Source: Alteromonas sp. BL110 (GTDB taxonomy: Bacteria > Pseudomonadota > Gammaproteobacteria > Enterobacterales > Alteromonadaceae). Taken from it: 64,000 nucleotides of DNA. Positions 1 through 9,514 of the stretch are shown here, in pieces; position 1 is the first letter of the stretch, and each line of letters starts with the position of its first letter. The position numbers and the translations under genes are program-made. A model generated the notes under the pieces. That model searched no databases. It was not told the origin of the DNA and saw nothing but the letters and a program-made list of their open reading frames with translations. The stretch spans positions 1,178,001 through 1,242,000 of the forward strand of contig NZ_CP031967.1 in assembly GCF_003443615.1 (NCBI RefSeq). The letters run 5' to 3'.

Positions 1-832
1 CAATCATTTTTAAACCATCCGTCTGAGGGCGCTGGTTCATAAAACTAGGCGAAACAATTTCAATATTGGAATCATGCAAGGCATCAAGTACAGCTTTGTG
101 CAGCCTTGACCGGGCGCTGAGCAAGCTCTTTACTTCGGTCAGTAACCCGGAAATACGATAACTTACAGAGAAATCGCCTAGCCCCATTACCTGAACAAAA
201 GGCTCTGTCAATTTCGCATTTTCGGCCGCAGCAAGTAGATGCTTTTCAATAACGCTGTGGTGAATATCATAGCCTAAGCTAATATCCACGCTAACAATTG
301 CACCAGAAGCACGAGTGACTGAGACAGGCGAATTCACCATTAACGTGTTGGCAAAGGCAATAAGCTCTCTACTCTCGGTCTGAATTTCGACATCAAGTAA
401 ACCCATTTCGGTAACGCGTCCGCTATAACCTTCCACCTTAATAAAGTCGCCGACCCTGAAGGGGCGGTTTACCCGAAGTACTATTCCTGCCATCAAATTG
501 CCTACCATGGTGGTAGATGAAAATGCAATGACTCCAGAAATAAGTACACCGATAAGTGCGATAACCTGATTTCGCGTACTTTCACTCACTGGAAGAGTCA
601 TCGCTATAACAACGGCCCCAATAATAGTAAGTACCAACATACCGACTTGACGGGGCAACTTCTGTTCGCTGGTAAGATGGCTCTGCTTTGCAAGAAAGAG
701 ATAATGTAATGTAATTAGAGTACTTAGCACCAAACCTATAGCGATGAGTAGAGGAACAAAATCAAGAAACGCACTGAACACGGTATCCATTAGTGATGTT
801 CGCGCAGTACCCGATAATTTTTCTGTATCCAC
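1..832 (-). CDS. MscS-family mechanosensitive ion channel (C-terminus cut by window edge)
   Basis: Small-conductance mechanosensitive channel family protein of the inner membrane. Translating the minus strand gives an N-terminal hydrophobic part with about three membrane segments (FVPLLIAIGLVL, VGMLVLTIIGAVVIAM, VIALIGVLISGVIAF). The MscS pore/beta-domain signature follows: VGNLMAGIVLRVNRPFRVGD, then VEGYSGRVTEMGLLDVEIQT. A cytoplasmic alpha/beta domain runs off the left edge. I chose the GTG at 832 because AGAGGG lies just upstream and an in-frame stop precedes it; the ATG at 790 is the alternative. About 277 codons are visible and the C-terminus is missing. The family releases solutes on hypo-osmotic shock; the specific role here is inferred. 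Confidence 0.85.
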   Translation of the reverse strand, partial: MDTEKLSGTARTSLMDTVFSAFLDFVPLLIAIGLVLSTLITLHYLFLAKQSHLTSEQKLPRQVGMLVLTIIGAVVIAMTLPVSESTRNQVIALIGVLISGVIAFSSTTMVGNLMAGIVLRVNRPFRVGDFIKVEGYSGRVTEMGLLDVEIQTESRELIAFANTLMVNSPVSVTRASGAIVSVDISLGYDIHHSVIEKHLLAAAENAKLTEPFVQVMGLGDFSVSYRISGLLTEVKSLLSARSRLHKAVLDALHDSNIEIVSPSFMNQRPQTDGLKMI

Positions 833-922
833 AGGTTTCCCTCTAAGGTTATTTTAAGAAGCACTTGTTAAATTAGCTTTTCACGTTCTCGTTCAAAGTA
901 ATGCTTTTGAGTCTAGTGACAG

Positions 923-3010
923 TTACTCTAACGAAACTGGTGAACGCCCCTCGGCATGTACGTTACCGACTAAAACATCTGCCAATGCTTTCAGACTATA
1001 ACTGGTAACCTTGTTATCACCCTTATTACCTTGTCTGTCTATACTTATCGCATAACTAAATGTAGCGATAGCTATGTCTGCCACATTTTTGAGGTCTTTC
1101 GCTTTATACGGCATTCGTAGCGGAGCAAAAACCACAGTTTTGTTTTTTGTTTTCGCAGCAGTCATCATCATTTTGCTAAATGCCATTACATCAAGTTCAC
1201 TTGCGCGTCGCTTTACATGTGTAGGTAAATCGAACCCACCTAACTCGTAGTTAGCGTGAAGTGGGCTAATATTGCCAACTACTAGCACATCTGCTTGTTT
1301 TAAAAGATTCATAGCTAATTGTTGTTTTGGCAATGCCGTTAAGGGTAGACAAGCAAACTCTAAGGGCTTATTGGTACTTTTTGAACTTGCTTGCATCAGT
1401 GCACTTTCAAATGCTAAACACCTTGCGGCATCAGGCATTAGCGCAAGCCAGCGCGTTGATGTTAAAGGAAGTTTCCCCTTTCCGTACAATACTGAAACCG
1501 AAGCCCTGGAAAGCGCTTTCTCAATCTGAATCCCCTTGTTTTTTAGACTGTTAGGATTATCAATCGATGTATTTTCTTTTGCTTCATTAAGCCACCAAGA
1601 TACAGGCTTGGAAACGAAGCTTTCTAAATTAAACTGTTGTTTTACTTCGAGAATGCGGTTAAAGGAAGGCACTAAGAAAGCGCTTTCTGAAAATGAGTCT
1701 GTTGACTTGTTTACAAGCCTTACTGCTACTTTATCTAAAAGCTTTGAGAATGCGTCGATATCTGTTTTATTTCTTATAGTAAAAGGCATAAGCGCAATAT
1801 CTGCACCAGCACTGAATGCGCGAACGAGTGCTTCTTCATGCGAAAAGAACTGTGTAATACCAGCCATATCTAACGCATCTGTAACCACCAGGCCTTTATA
1901 CCCCAATTGCTTACGAAGCATGTCGGTTAATATCTTTTTCGACAAGGTAGCAGGAACAATTTGTAGCTTGCCATTCTTGTCTAAAATTTCAGTATCATCC
2001 AACGACGGGTACTGAATATGTGCGCTCATTACCATTGCAGGCGGGGTTGCACTATTAATAATATTAGCAAAAGGGAGAATATCACCTGCCATAGCCTGAG
2101 CTTTAGTATGGGTGACTTGGGGTAAGCCACTGTGGCTGTCCACATGGGTATCGCCATGACCCGGGAAATGTTTAATAGCGCTCAAGACACCCGTACTTTG
2201 CATGGCACTAACAAATGTTCGACCGAGTGCAGCCACTTGTTCTGGGTTTTCAGAAAAGCTGCGTACGTTTATAACCGGGTTCTTCGGCTCGCTATTTACA
2301 TCCAGCGACGGCGCAAAGTTAGTGTTAATCCCCAACGGTAACAGCGTTTGTCCTATATGCGACGCTACGCTTTGGGCAAAGGCATTGCCCCGTTGGTGAA
2401 AGGTAGCGCCGATGGCCATGTTACCTGCGAACGGTGAAAGCATATCTGAAGGCAACCTCGCAACTCTCCCGCCTTCTTGGTCTACTGCAATAAATAGTGG
2501 CTGTCTACCTGCATTTACCATATGTTGCTGCATGCTGTAATTAAGCGTAATTAACTGCTCGGCATTTTGTATGTTTTCCGAAAACAAAATAACGCCACCT
2601 ATATTGTGTGTACTGAGCACACTCAAAAGCGAAGAAGGGATTTCGGTCATAGGCGTGCGACAGCGCGATGATGGCGTATCGTCTTCACAGAAATAGCGAA
2701 AATCCAAAATGATTTTTTGCCCAAGCATATTCTTTACTGCGTTGACATCTTCGGCACTAATCATTTCCACGCTAGCCGTTTCATCCACAGCCTTTTTAGC
2801 GTCCCCCTTTGTACCGCTTACCTTCTTGGCGCTGATTGGGGGCAACTCTGTATTGGTGGCAATTAGGGTAGATGCGTCGGCGTTTAAAGCATTTGCCGTT
2901 GCGCTAGCAGCAAAAATGCCGACACTGCATAAAACCAAAATGCTTGAAAGAATATGGCTTAAACCCAATACAGAAGCACGCTTTTTACAAATAACTTGCT
3001 GGAATAACAA
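923..3010 (-). CDS. Exported glycoside hydrolase family 3 beta-N-acetylhexosaminidase-like enzyme
   Basis: Probable periplasmic or secreted beta-hexosaminidase of glycoside hydrolase family 3. A hydrophobic signal-like segment covers residues 15-40. The NagZ-type catalytic loop KHFPGHGDT...DSH sits at about 280-293 (His285/Asp287 as the acid/base dyad). The likely nucleophile is Asp378 in VVTDALDMAGI. VDQEGGRVARL (about 177-186) is another family block. At 695 residues it is about twice as long as cytosolic NagZ (about 340), so it carries an extra C-terminal domain, like the two-domain exported GH3 enzymes of Bacillus. Substrate is likely muropeptide or chitin GlcNAc, which the sequence cannot settle. 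It is a single gene on the minus strand. Confidence 0.85.
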   Translation of the reverse strand: MLFQQVICKKRASVLGLSHILSSILVLCSVGIFAASATANALNADASTLIATNTELPPISAKKVSGTKGDAKKAVDETASVEMISAEDVNAVKNMLGQKIILDFRYFCEDDTPSSRCRTPMTEIPSSLLSVLSTHNIGGVILFSENIQNAEQLITLNYSMQQHMVNAGRQPLFIAVDQEGGRVARLPSDMLSPFAGNMAIGATFHQRGNAFAQSVASHIGQTLLPLGINTNFAPSLDVNSEPKNPVINVRSFSENPEQVAALGRTFVSAMQSTGVLSAIKHFPGHGDTHVDSHSGLPQVTHTKAQAMAGDILPFANIINSATPPAMVMSAHIQYPSLDDTEILDKNGKLQIVPATLSKKILTDMLRKQLGYKGLVVTDALDMAGITQFFSHEEALVRAFSAGADIALMPFTIRNKTDIDAFSKLLDKVAVRLVNKSTDSFSESAFLVPSFNRILEVKQQFNLESFVSKPVSWWLNEAKENTSIDNPNSLKNKGIQIEKALSRASVSVLYGKGKLPLTSTRWLALMPDAARCLAFESALMQASSKSTNKPLEFACLPLTALPKQQLAMNLLKQADVLVVGNISPLHANYELGGFDLPTHVKRRASELDVMAFSKMMMTAAKTKNKTVVFAPLRMPYKAKDLKNVADIAIATFSYAISIDRQGNKGDNKVTSYSLKALADVLVGNVHAEGRSPVSLE

Positions 3011-3230
3011 TGTTTATCTAATCCTTGGTAACACAGAGCACAATACGGTACGCTAGCATAAATGAGAGAAGCATGTTCGCCAACTTTGAACTGTATTCAT
3101 ACCTTCTCTTACGCGTTAGTTTATATAATATGCTACGTAAAAAGACATACCTGTAGGGCAAGTTGAACTTAAGTAAACAATAAAAAGCAGCAGGTCTTAG
3201 GCACACATAAATTTTAGTTTGGAAAGAAGT

Positions 3231-4607
3231 ATGGATTGGATGTCAGTCATCCCCCCTCTTGTGGCTATTGCCGTCGTTTTTTGGAAAAAAGAAGTCATAC
3301 TAGCACTGGCGCTGGCCGTACTGTCTGCTGAAGCCTTAATTTTGGTAAACGCTGATATCACAACCAGCTACATGGCCCCTATTAATGCCATAGAGCGCGT
3401 GGTTGATACCGCTGCTAGCCCGGGTAACACGCGGGTGCTCATTTTCTCTGTACTAGTTGGCGCGTTACTAGCCTTCATACGTGATTCTGGTGGCGTAACA
3501 GCAACCGTTAACTTTCTGGTTAATAAAGGCGTAGCGAAAAGCCGCAAACAAGTAGGCGGTTTAACCATGTTTACCGGTATTGCCGTATTCATAGAATCGA
3601 ACCTAAGTGTGCTTACTGCAGGTATCTTCGCCCGAGGGTTATTTGATCGATTCAACATGAGCCGCGCACGTTTGGCTTACATAATTGATTCCACCAGCGC
3701 GCCAGTTTGTATTTTGATTTTATTAAACGGCTGGGGGGCGTTTATACTCAGCCTACTCGACGCCTACGAACTACCCGCTTCGTCAGCTTCCATTTTATGG
3801 GGCAGCGTATTTTTTAACTTTTACGCTATTTTCACCTTACTTATTGTGGCTTACACAATTTCGGCTGATAAAGTGCACGGACCTATGGCTGAAGAAGAAA
3901 AAGCACTGTCTCATGTTGAGGTAAGTCACACACCTGAGCCTGCCACTAAAGCGCGATTTATGCTGGTTCCGCTGCTGGTGATGGTATTGAGTATGGTTGG
4001 CTTCATGTTCTGGACAGGTAACGGTGTTTTATCTGAAGGCAGTGGCAGTAAGTCTGTTCTTTATGCTACGGCTCTTGCTACTGCTATTGCATACGGTCTG
4101 CTTCTCGTTCATAAGCGCTTTACTCATAAAGAAGCGGTAGACATCGGTTTTAAAGGGATGGGTGAACTACTCCCCCTAGTTACCATAGTGTTACTTTCAT
4201 TAACCTTAGGCAATAGCCTTAAGGTGCTAGGAACAGGCGTATTCGTTGCAGGAATAGTGGGTGAATACCTTCCAATGGTGCTGATTGTTCCCATGTTGTT
4301 TATTGCCGGCGGGATCATGTCGTTTACCACAGGTACGTCGTGGGGTACGTTCGCCATCCTTATACCTATTGGTGTACCACTAATTCAGAGTTTAGGATTG
4401 CCTCCTTCTTTGGTTATTGGCGCTATATTGGGTGGCGGTATATTTGGCGATCACTGTTCGCCTATTTCCGATACCACAGCCGTATCTTCGCTAGCTGCCG
4501 GTACTGACGTATTAACGCACGTTAAAACCCAGTTCCCTTACGCACTATTTGCCGGTGCACTTACGCTTATTGCCTATTTTGTAGCAAGCTTAGTCATGCT
4601 TGGCTAA
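3231..4607 (+). CDS. Na+/H+ antiporter, NhaC family
   Basis: Polytopic inner-membrane transporter of the NhaC family, expected to exchange Na+ for H+ (some relatives exchange organic acids instead). The protein is almost wholly hydrophobic with about 11-12 membrane segments. It has the diagnostic block GGGIFGDHCSPISDTTAVSS near the C-terminus and FTTGTSWGTFAILIPIG before it. I chose the ATG at 3231 (MDWMSVIPP, 458 residues) because GGAAAG lies four bases upstream; a TTG four codons earlier is possible. It is followed by the gamma-glutamyltransferase gene 76 bp downstream on the same strand, so the two may be co-transcribed. Confidence 0.88.
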   Translation: MDWMSVIPPLVAIAVVFWKKEVILALALAVLSAEALILVNADITTSYMAPINAIERVVDTAASPGNTRVLIFSVLVGALLAFIRDSGGVTATVNFLVNKGVAKSRKQVGGLTMFTGIAVFIESNLSVLTAGIFARGLFDRFNMSRARLAYIIDSTSAPVCILILLNGWGAFILSLLDAYELPASSASILWGSVFFNFYAIFTLLIVAYTISADKVHGPMAEEEKALSHVEVSHTPEPATKARFMLVPLLVMVLSMVGFMFWTGNGVLSEGSGSKSVLYATALATAIAYGLLLVHKRFTHKEAVDIGFKGMGELLPLVTIVLLSLTLGNSLKVLGTGVFVAGIVGEYLPMVLIVPMLFIAGGIMSFTTGTSWGTFAILIPIGVPLIQSLGLPPSLVIGAILGGGIFGDHCSPISDTTAVSSLAAGTDVLTHVKTQFPYALFAGALTLIAYFVASLVMLG

Positions 4608-4635
4608 ACACGTGACTAACGTTTGTTGGTAGCCG

Positions 4636-4661
4636 ATTGCTAATATCAAGGCGTTAGCAAT
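4636..4661. other. Inverted repeat between nhaC-like gene and ggt
   Basis: ATTGCTAA (4636-4643) pairs perfectly with TTAGCAAT (4654-4661) across a 10-base loop, 22 bases before the ggt start codon. There is no T-tract, so it is not a convincing intrinsic terminator. It could be an operator or a leader hairpin that partly separates the two genes. Confidence 0.35.
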
Positions 4662-4683
4662 ATCTGTAGCAAGGAGTTTTTTA

Positions 4684-6402
4684 ATGAAAAGACGGATAGC
4701 AAACATCGGGTTTATCTCGATGATAGTGGCATTCATTTCAGTAGTGGCAGCATGTTCACATTCGCCAAACGACTCGGTTAATACTGTTGGAGAAAATGCC
4801 GTAGGCTTAAGTCAGCAGGCCGTTGCTATGCCTGATAGCTATAGCGCGGATGCTGCTATGCAGGTACTTCAGGAAGGCGGCAACGCTATTGATGCGGCTA
4901 TTACTGCTCAGTTTGTTTTAGCTGTAACATTGCCAGAGGCGGGTAACGTTGGCGGCGGCGGCTTTATGACAATAAAGTTTGAAGATAGTACCGACTTTCT
5001 TGATTACCGTGAAATGGCGCCTGAAAAGGCTCACCGCGACATGTACCTTGATGAAGAGGGTAACGTAAAGCACAAAGAGTCTTTGTTTGGCGCTAAAGCG
5101 TCGGGTATTCCTGGTACTGTTGCGGGTATGTGGGCGGCACACAAAAAATACGGCACATTGGATTGGGAACGCCTACTTGCGCCAGCAGTAGACTTGGCTG
5201 AACAGGGCTTTGTGGTACATGAAAAATTAGCAAATAACATCGCCCGTTATATTTCGCGCACCCAAGAAAAAGGCATCGACAACAACTTCAGTGAATACTT
5301 TGCAGATGCAAAAGCAGGCGCTACTTTTAAGCAGCCTGAGCTAGCAAAAACACTTAAAGCTATTCAGCAACAGGGCAAAGACGGCTTTTATAAAGGCGAT
5401 GTAGCAAAACATATTGTTGATTTTATGCAGCAAAATGGCGGCCTTATTACCTACGAAGATTTGCAAGCTTACAAAGCCGTGTGGCGTGCGCCCCTTCACT
5501 TAAACTGGCAGGGCTACGAGCTCGTTACTGCTCCCCCTCCAAGTTCAGGTGGCGTTGCCGTAGCGCAATGGATAGGCATGCTGGAAGCCTATGATGCAAC
5601 CCACGATTTGCCTGCGCAAAACAGCACTGAATATATTCACGTTATGTCTGAAATAGGCAAGCGTGTGTTTGCCGATCGCGCTGAATACATGGGCGACCCT
5701 GACTTTGTCAGTGTTCCGGTAAAAGCGCTCACAGCCGCTAACTACATTACTGAACGCGCAGCAGAGATTCAGCCCGCCAGCATTTCTGATACGCCAACCG
5801 TGAAGCCTGGCTTGAAAGAGAGCGAAGATACAACTCACTTCTCAATAATGGACAGATGGGGTAACGCCGTTGCCAATACCACTACCATAAACCTTACTTT
5901 TGGTAGTGGCGTTGTTGTAACTGGCGCCGGCTTCTTGTTGAACGATGAAATGGACGACTTTAGCGCTAAGCCTGGTGTGCCAAACTTCTTTGGGGCTGTA
6001 GGTGGCGAAGCGAATGCGATTGAGCCCTACAAGCGTATGTTGTCTTCTATGACACCAACGCTTGTTACTAAAAACGACCAAGTGGTTCTGGTAACAGGCT
6101 CTCCGGGCGGAACCACCATTATCTCGTCAGTTGCTCAGTCACTACTGAATGCACTGCTTTACGATATGAGTGCAGAAGAAGCCGTGAACTCACCGCGTTT
6201 TCATCACCAGTTGCTGCCAAAAGACACCATTCGTATGCATGACGGGTTTACTGAGGCTACCGTTAATGAACTGAAAGCCATGGGCTATACCATCGATAAC
6301 CGTCGTTTTGGTGATGTGCACTTAATTAAACGCACTAAGAACGGGGTGGAAGCGGCGTCTGAAAAAAGCGGACGGGGTAAAAGCCTAGTACAACCTTATT
6401 AG
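4684..6402 (+). CDS. ggt: Gamma-glutamyltransferase (lipoprotein-type)
   Basis: Gamma-glutamyl transpeptidase/hydrolase: transfers or hydrolyses the gamma-glutamyl group of glutathione and related compounds in the periplasm. It is made as a proenzyme that self-cleaves. The nucleophile and cleavage site is the first Thr of TTHFS, here Thr383. It is followed by GNAVANTTTINLTFGSGV and, later, PYKRMLSSMTP and the substrate-binding GSPGG. The N-terminus is a lipoprotein signal with VAAC (Cys24), so it is probably membrane-anchored; E. coli Ggt is soluble. The length of 572 is normal. The start has a clear AAGGAG ribosome site. It lies just behind a Na+/H+ antiporter gene. Confidence 0.95.
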   Translation: MKRRIANIGFISMIVAFISVVAACSHSPNDSVNTVGENAVGLSQQAVAMPDSYSADAAMQVLQEGGNAIDAAITAQFVLAVTLPEAGNVGGGGFMTIKFEDSTDFLDYREMAPEKAHRDMYLDEEGNVKHKESLFGAKASGIPGTVAGMWAAHKKYGTLDWERLLAPAVDLAEQGFVVHEKLANNIARYISRTQEKGIDNNFSEYFADAKAGATFKQPELAKTLKAIQQQGKDGFYKGDVAKHIVDFMQQNGGLITYEDLQAYKAVWRAPLHLNWQGYELVTAPPPSSGGVAVAQWIGMLEAYDATHDLPAQNSTEYIHVMSEIGKRVFADRAEYMGDPDFVSVPVKALTAANYITERAAEIQPASISDTPTVKPGLKESEDTTHFSIMDRWGNAVANTTTINLTFGSGVVVTGAGFLLNDEMDDFSAKPGVPNFFGAVGGEANAIEPYKRMLSSMTPTLVTKNDQVVLVTGSPGGTTIISSVAQSLLNALLYDMSAEEAVNSPRFHHQLLPKDTIRMHDGFTEATVNELKAMGYTIDNRRFGDVHLIKRTKNGVEAASEKSGRGKSLVQPY

Positions 6403-6515
6403 CACAGCCGTTCTAGCACAGCATTATTAGCTTGTAGTCATGAACTTAAATCTATAGGCGAGCCGTATTGGCTCTGCCTTAAGGTTTCGGCATTCAGCAA
6501 GGTAAAAACTAGTAA

Positions 6516-6992
6516 CTACAGCAACAGAGCGGTGTCGATAGGCACATACTTCGACGCCACTTTTTGAATACTTTCAGCCGTTAACGCGGGAACGCCGTAC
6601 ACAGTTACAGTTTTCCCTTTTTCTTTAAGCGCGTTTACCAAAATATCGAAATCACCATCACCTGACACCAGGATAATTTCATCAACCTGATTGGCGTGTT
6701 CTAGCGCATCCACCGTAATACCTACATCCCAGTCGCCTTTAGCCGACCCGTCGGCGCGCTGAATGAAAGGCTTTAATTTCACCTCAAACCCAATGGCGCG
6801 AAGAATGTTTTGAAATTCACGCTGTTTGCTGTCGCCTCGGTCGATGGCGTATGCAAAAGCATGGGTTATATCTAAGTTGTAGCTAAGCTCACGCCAAAAC
6901 TGGTTGTAATTAAAGTTACGTTTGTACGCCTGACGACAGGTGTAATATACGTTTTGTACGTCTACAAGCACTAAAGCTTTTTTCAAAACCAC
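6516..6992 (-). CDS. NYN-domain (LabA/DUF88-like) putative ribonuclease
   Basis: Small soluble 158-residue protein of the NYN/PIN-like fold. Seen: the strand ALVLVDVQNVYY with Asp11, then GDWDVGITVDALEHA, and the family hallmark LVSGDGDFDILVNAL. These acidic residues would form the metal-dependent nuclease centre typical of the superfamily. The cellular target is unknown. It stands alone on the minus strand, facing ggt tail to tail. Confidence 0.8.
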   Translation of the reverse strand: MVLKKALVLVDVQNVYYTCRQAYKRNFNYNQFWRELSYNLDITHAFAYAIDRGDSKQREFQNILRAIGFEVKLKPFIQRADGSAKGDWDVGITVDALEHANQVDEIILVSGDGDFDILVNALKEKGKTVTVYGVPALTAESIQKVASKYVPIDTALLL

Positions 6993-7063
6993 TCTCTTTA
7001 TCGATTTACTCAGTTAATGTTTTCTGATGTTATAGCCTTTTGCTAGTAAAACCAAAAAACCTG

Positions 7064-7774
7064 ATGATGAAATATATGCGCAAAGCGCACAATTACCTGG
7101 GCTTAATTTTGTTTGTGCAAATAGGTCTATGGTTTTTAAGTGGCTTAGTCATGGCCTTGTTACCCATAGATGAAGTAAGAGGTAACCACTTAAAGAACAG
7201 TATCACCACTTCCTGGCACAAAGCAGCGTTCTCCCCTTCAGATATATTAAGTGAGCACAGTAGCTCAGCGTCGCTTTCTCTTACCCATCGCGTGAATACC
7301 TCACAATCTTCGCTTGATGCTATCCCAGTTTATTATGTCGTGGATAGCGATAATGCTTATCGCTATAGCGCCTTAACAGGTGAACGGTTAAACGCACTGC
7401 AGGAAAAAGCTGTGCGAAAAGCAGCTACAAAGCAATATGCAGGTGATGGTGACATTGTCGAGGCACAGCGTTTAGATGAGCTACCGCAAGAAGTACAAAA
7501 CTTGTCAGCACCTTTGTGGCAGGTCAGCTTTAACGACGAGCTCAATACCCGGTTTTACATCGACCCAAATACAGGCAGCGTTTCACGGGTACGTACCGAC
7601 ACATGGCGACTTTTTGATTTTATGTGGATGCTACACATCATGGATTATAAAGATAGAAGTAACTTTAACTCGCCTTGGCTCATTGCTTTCTCTGGCAGTG
7701 CCCTTCTATTTACGTTGACTGGTGTAGGCTTACTGTATCAAAGGTTCAAACCACGAAAAAAACGGCAAAGCTAA
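7064..7774 (+). CDS. PepSY-domain membrane protein
   Basis: About 236-residue inner-membrane protein. It has an N-terminal membrane segment (YLGLILFVQIGLWFLSGLVMAL) and a periplasmic PepSY-like stretch with WQVSFNDELNTRFYIDPNTGSV. A C-terminal segment (WLIAFSGSALLFTLTGVGLLY) is followed by a basic tail (RFKPRKKRQS). This is the PepSY_TM arrangement often seen near iron or flavin reductases; no such partner is next to it here. The start is uncertain: ATG at 7064 or 7067, with no good ribosome site. The TTG at 7040 is also open. Confidence 0.7.
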   Translation: MMKYMRKAHNYLGLILFVQIGLWFLSGLVMALLPIDEVRGNHLKNSITTSWHKAAFSPSDILSEHSSSASLSLTHRVNTSQSSLDAIPVYYVVDSDNAYRYSALTGERLNALQEKAVRKAATKQYAGDGDIVEAQRLDELPQEVQNLSAPLWQVSFNDELNTRFYIDPNTGSVSRVRTDTWRLFDFMWMLHIMDYKDRSNFNSPWLIAFSGSALLFTLTGVGLLYQRFKPRKKRQS

Positions 7775-7787
7775 ACTTTGCCGTTTT
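7759..7787. terminator. Intrinsic terminator overlapping the PepSY gene stop codon
   Basis: A perfect 12-bp stem, AAAACGGCAAAG against CTTTGCCGTTTT, closes a five-base loop, CTAAA, that contains the TAA stop codon of the PepSY gene. The stem ends in T-runs on both strands. It can therefore terminate the rightward gene and the convergent leftward gene ending at 7820. Confidence 0.85.
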
Positions 7788-7819
7788 AATACAGTGCTCT
7801 ACTAAGGTTTTACATGTGC

Positions 7820-9514
7820 TTAAATAAGGTTTGTTGCCACCGCACCTGCTATAGCAGCACTCGATAACGACACCAAAGCACTGGCAAACAACCACCAAGC
7901 TACCGATGCAGCAGTTGCTCTTACACCTTCGGCTTCGTCTAATGCAGCCTGTTTGAGGGCACTAATACGTTTTGCCGTTTCCGCTTTTACATCTTCGTAT
8001 CTTTTAAGAAGATCGTTACGGGCATCATTATACTTGGCGATATAGTTATCTATATCTTGTTCACTGATTGCCTGATTGTTAGTTAATAGAGCGCGAATAG
8101 AGGTTTCATCCATCTTCTTGACGCGATTTAACACTACATCAGGTGTATGACTTGGATTATCCAAAATTTCCATGAAATCGGCTTTAAGATTGCGGTATTG
8201 AAGCTCTGGTCTGTCTAAACGATCGAACCAAGCCTGAATTCGTTGCTCTACCTTTGAACGTTTTGCGGGTAAATTACTTGCCTGCTCTTCATAATTTTCA
8301 TCATTAGAGGTAGTTTTGCTCTGCATGAATGAAATTGCAGAATCATAAGCTTTAAGTACTTTATCTGCCTTTTGCTCATCCATATTATCATGATGCTGCA
8401 GCAAACCTTTAAGCGACTCTCTATCTACACTCGCCGCGCGGTTAGATAAGATGCGATATGCACCTTTAGGGTTATCAAAGATGTCATTAAGATCTTTTTC
8501 CAATGTTTCAGGTGTTACCGCTTCTTGGTCAGAATCGTTCAGATAAGTAAGTAACTGTTGACGATACTGCTTACCTTTCTCTTCATCTCCTGGAGATAAC
8601 TTGTCAAACAATGCCGTTGCTTTTTGTTTGTTTGAACCTTCTTCTTTAAGGGTATTTTTTACCTCATCGTAAGTTTGAGATAGCTGCTGTTTCTGTTCGT
8701 CATTTAACGAAGGGCGTTGGTTCGCGATATCAAGAATAAGCTTTTTCGCGACGCCAGAATCGTCCGTAGAGTATTGCTCTTCCACTTCAATTTCATTAAT
8801 CAAGGTTTCCAGCTCTTTTCGCAAGTCTTTTGCCGAAAACTGAGACTGAGTCGTTCTATCGATATACTGTTTGATTTTTTTATCAATGTCTGAAGTATTA
8901 AACTCATCACGCACTTCATCATGAACCGCTTTAACCGTTTCTTTAGCAAACGTCTTTGCTTTGGCTTCATCACTTTGAGAAAAGCTGTTCACGGTAGCGT
9001 CTGTTATTGCCGCCGCACCTTTGCGTAAGTAGCCAATCATGTTGCCAAGAATCGATGAAGTTAATTTTGCATCTAAAATTAGCGCGCTTATAAAAAACAG
9101 TGACCAAATAACTACACCTAAAATCATGCCATTTAAAAGGCTTTCTGCCACGCTAATTTCGATAGCTAATAAAGTTGCAATAAAAACGGAAATAGACATA
9201 GTCACCATGGTAAAAATACCGAAAGCAGAAGAAACTTTCCTACCTGTCTTTTTAGTATTGTGTGAAGAATTACTATTTTTACTACTAGAATTATTATCGC
9301 TATTATCGGAAATATCTCCTATAGCACTAATACCTGATGCAATAGCCAAATTACTCAAAAGAAATTGTATACCTACCGCAACAACAACACCGGTAATAAC
9401 ACTAGTAAAAAATACGCCTGACAATGAGGTTGTATCTTCTACTACGGCTTGGGCGCTAACTAAGGAGGGCAGTAATAATATGCTCGCCAAAAAAAGATAA
9501 TTTATTTTACGCAT
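7820..9514 (-). CDS. Exported/membrane coiled-coil protein of unknown function
   Basis: Not recognised with confidence. The 564-residue product begins with a signal peptide (MRKINYLFLASILLLPSLVSA). A hydrophobic segment follows (about 33-62), then an Asn/Ser-rich low-complexity linker (about 66-90), then two further membrane segments (about 95-155). Next is a long charged, alpha-helical, probably coiled-coil region (about 170-525), rich in Glu, Lys and Gln, with repeated short blocks such as LENDLNDIF, ILDNPSHTPDVVLNRV and ILSNRAASVDRESLKGLL. It ends with a last membrane segment (SVAWWLFASALVSLSSAAIAGAV). This looks like helical repeats held between membrane anchors. AAGGA precedes the ATG. 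It is divergent from the nonapeptide-repeat genes across an AT-rich gap. Confidence 0.75.
   Translation of the reverse strand: MRKINYLFLASILLLPSLVSAQAVVEDTTSLSGVFFTSVITGVVVAVGIQFLLSNLAIASGISAIGDISDNSDNNSSSKNSNSSHNTKKTGRKVSSAFGIFTMVTMSISVFIATLLAIEISVAESLLNGMILGVVIWSLFFISALILDAKLTSSILGNMIGYLRKGAAAITDATVNSFSQSDEAKAKTFAKETVKAVHDEVRDEFNTSDIDKKIKQYIDRTTQSQFSAKDLRKELETLINEIEVEEQYSTDDSGVAKKLILDIANQRPSLNDEQKQQLSQTYDEVKNTLKEEGSNKQKATALFDKLSPGDEEKGKQYRQQLLTYLNDSDQEAVTPETLEKDLNDIFDNPKGAYRILSNRAASVDRESLKGLLQHHDNMDEQKADKVLKAYDSAISFMQSKTTSNDENYEEQASNLPAKRSKVEQRIQAWFDRLDRPELQYRNLKADFMEILDNPSHTPDVVLNRVKKMDETSIRALLTNNQAISEQDIDNYIAKYNDARNDLLKRYEDVKAETAKRISALKQAALDEAEGVRATAASVAWWLFASALVSLSSAAIAGAVATNLI

Noticed and set aside
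6451..6480. Imperfect hairpin between ggt and the NYN gene as terminator
   Set aside because: The stem has a bulge and there is no T-run on either strand.
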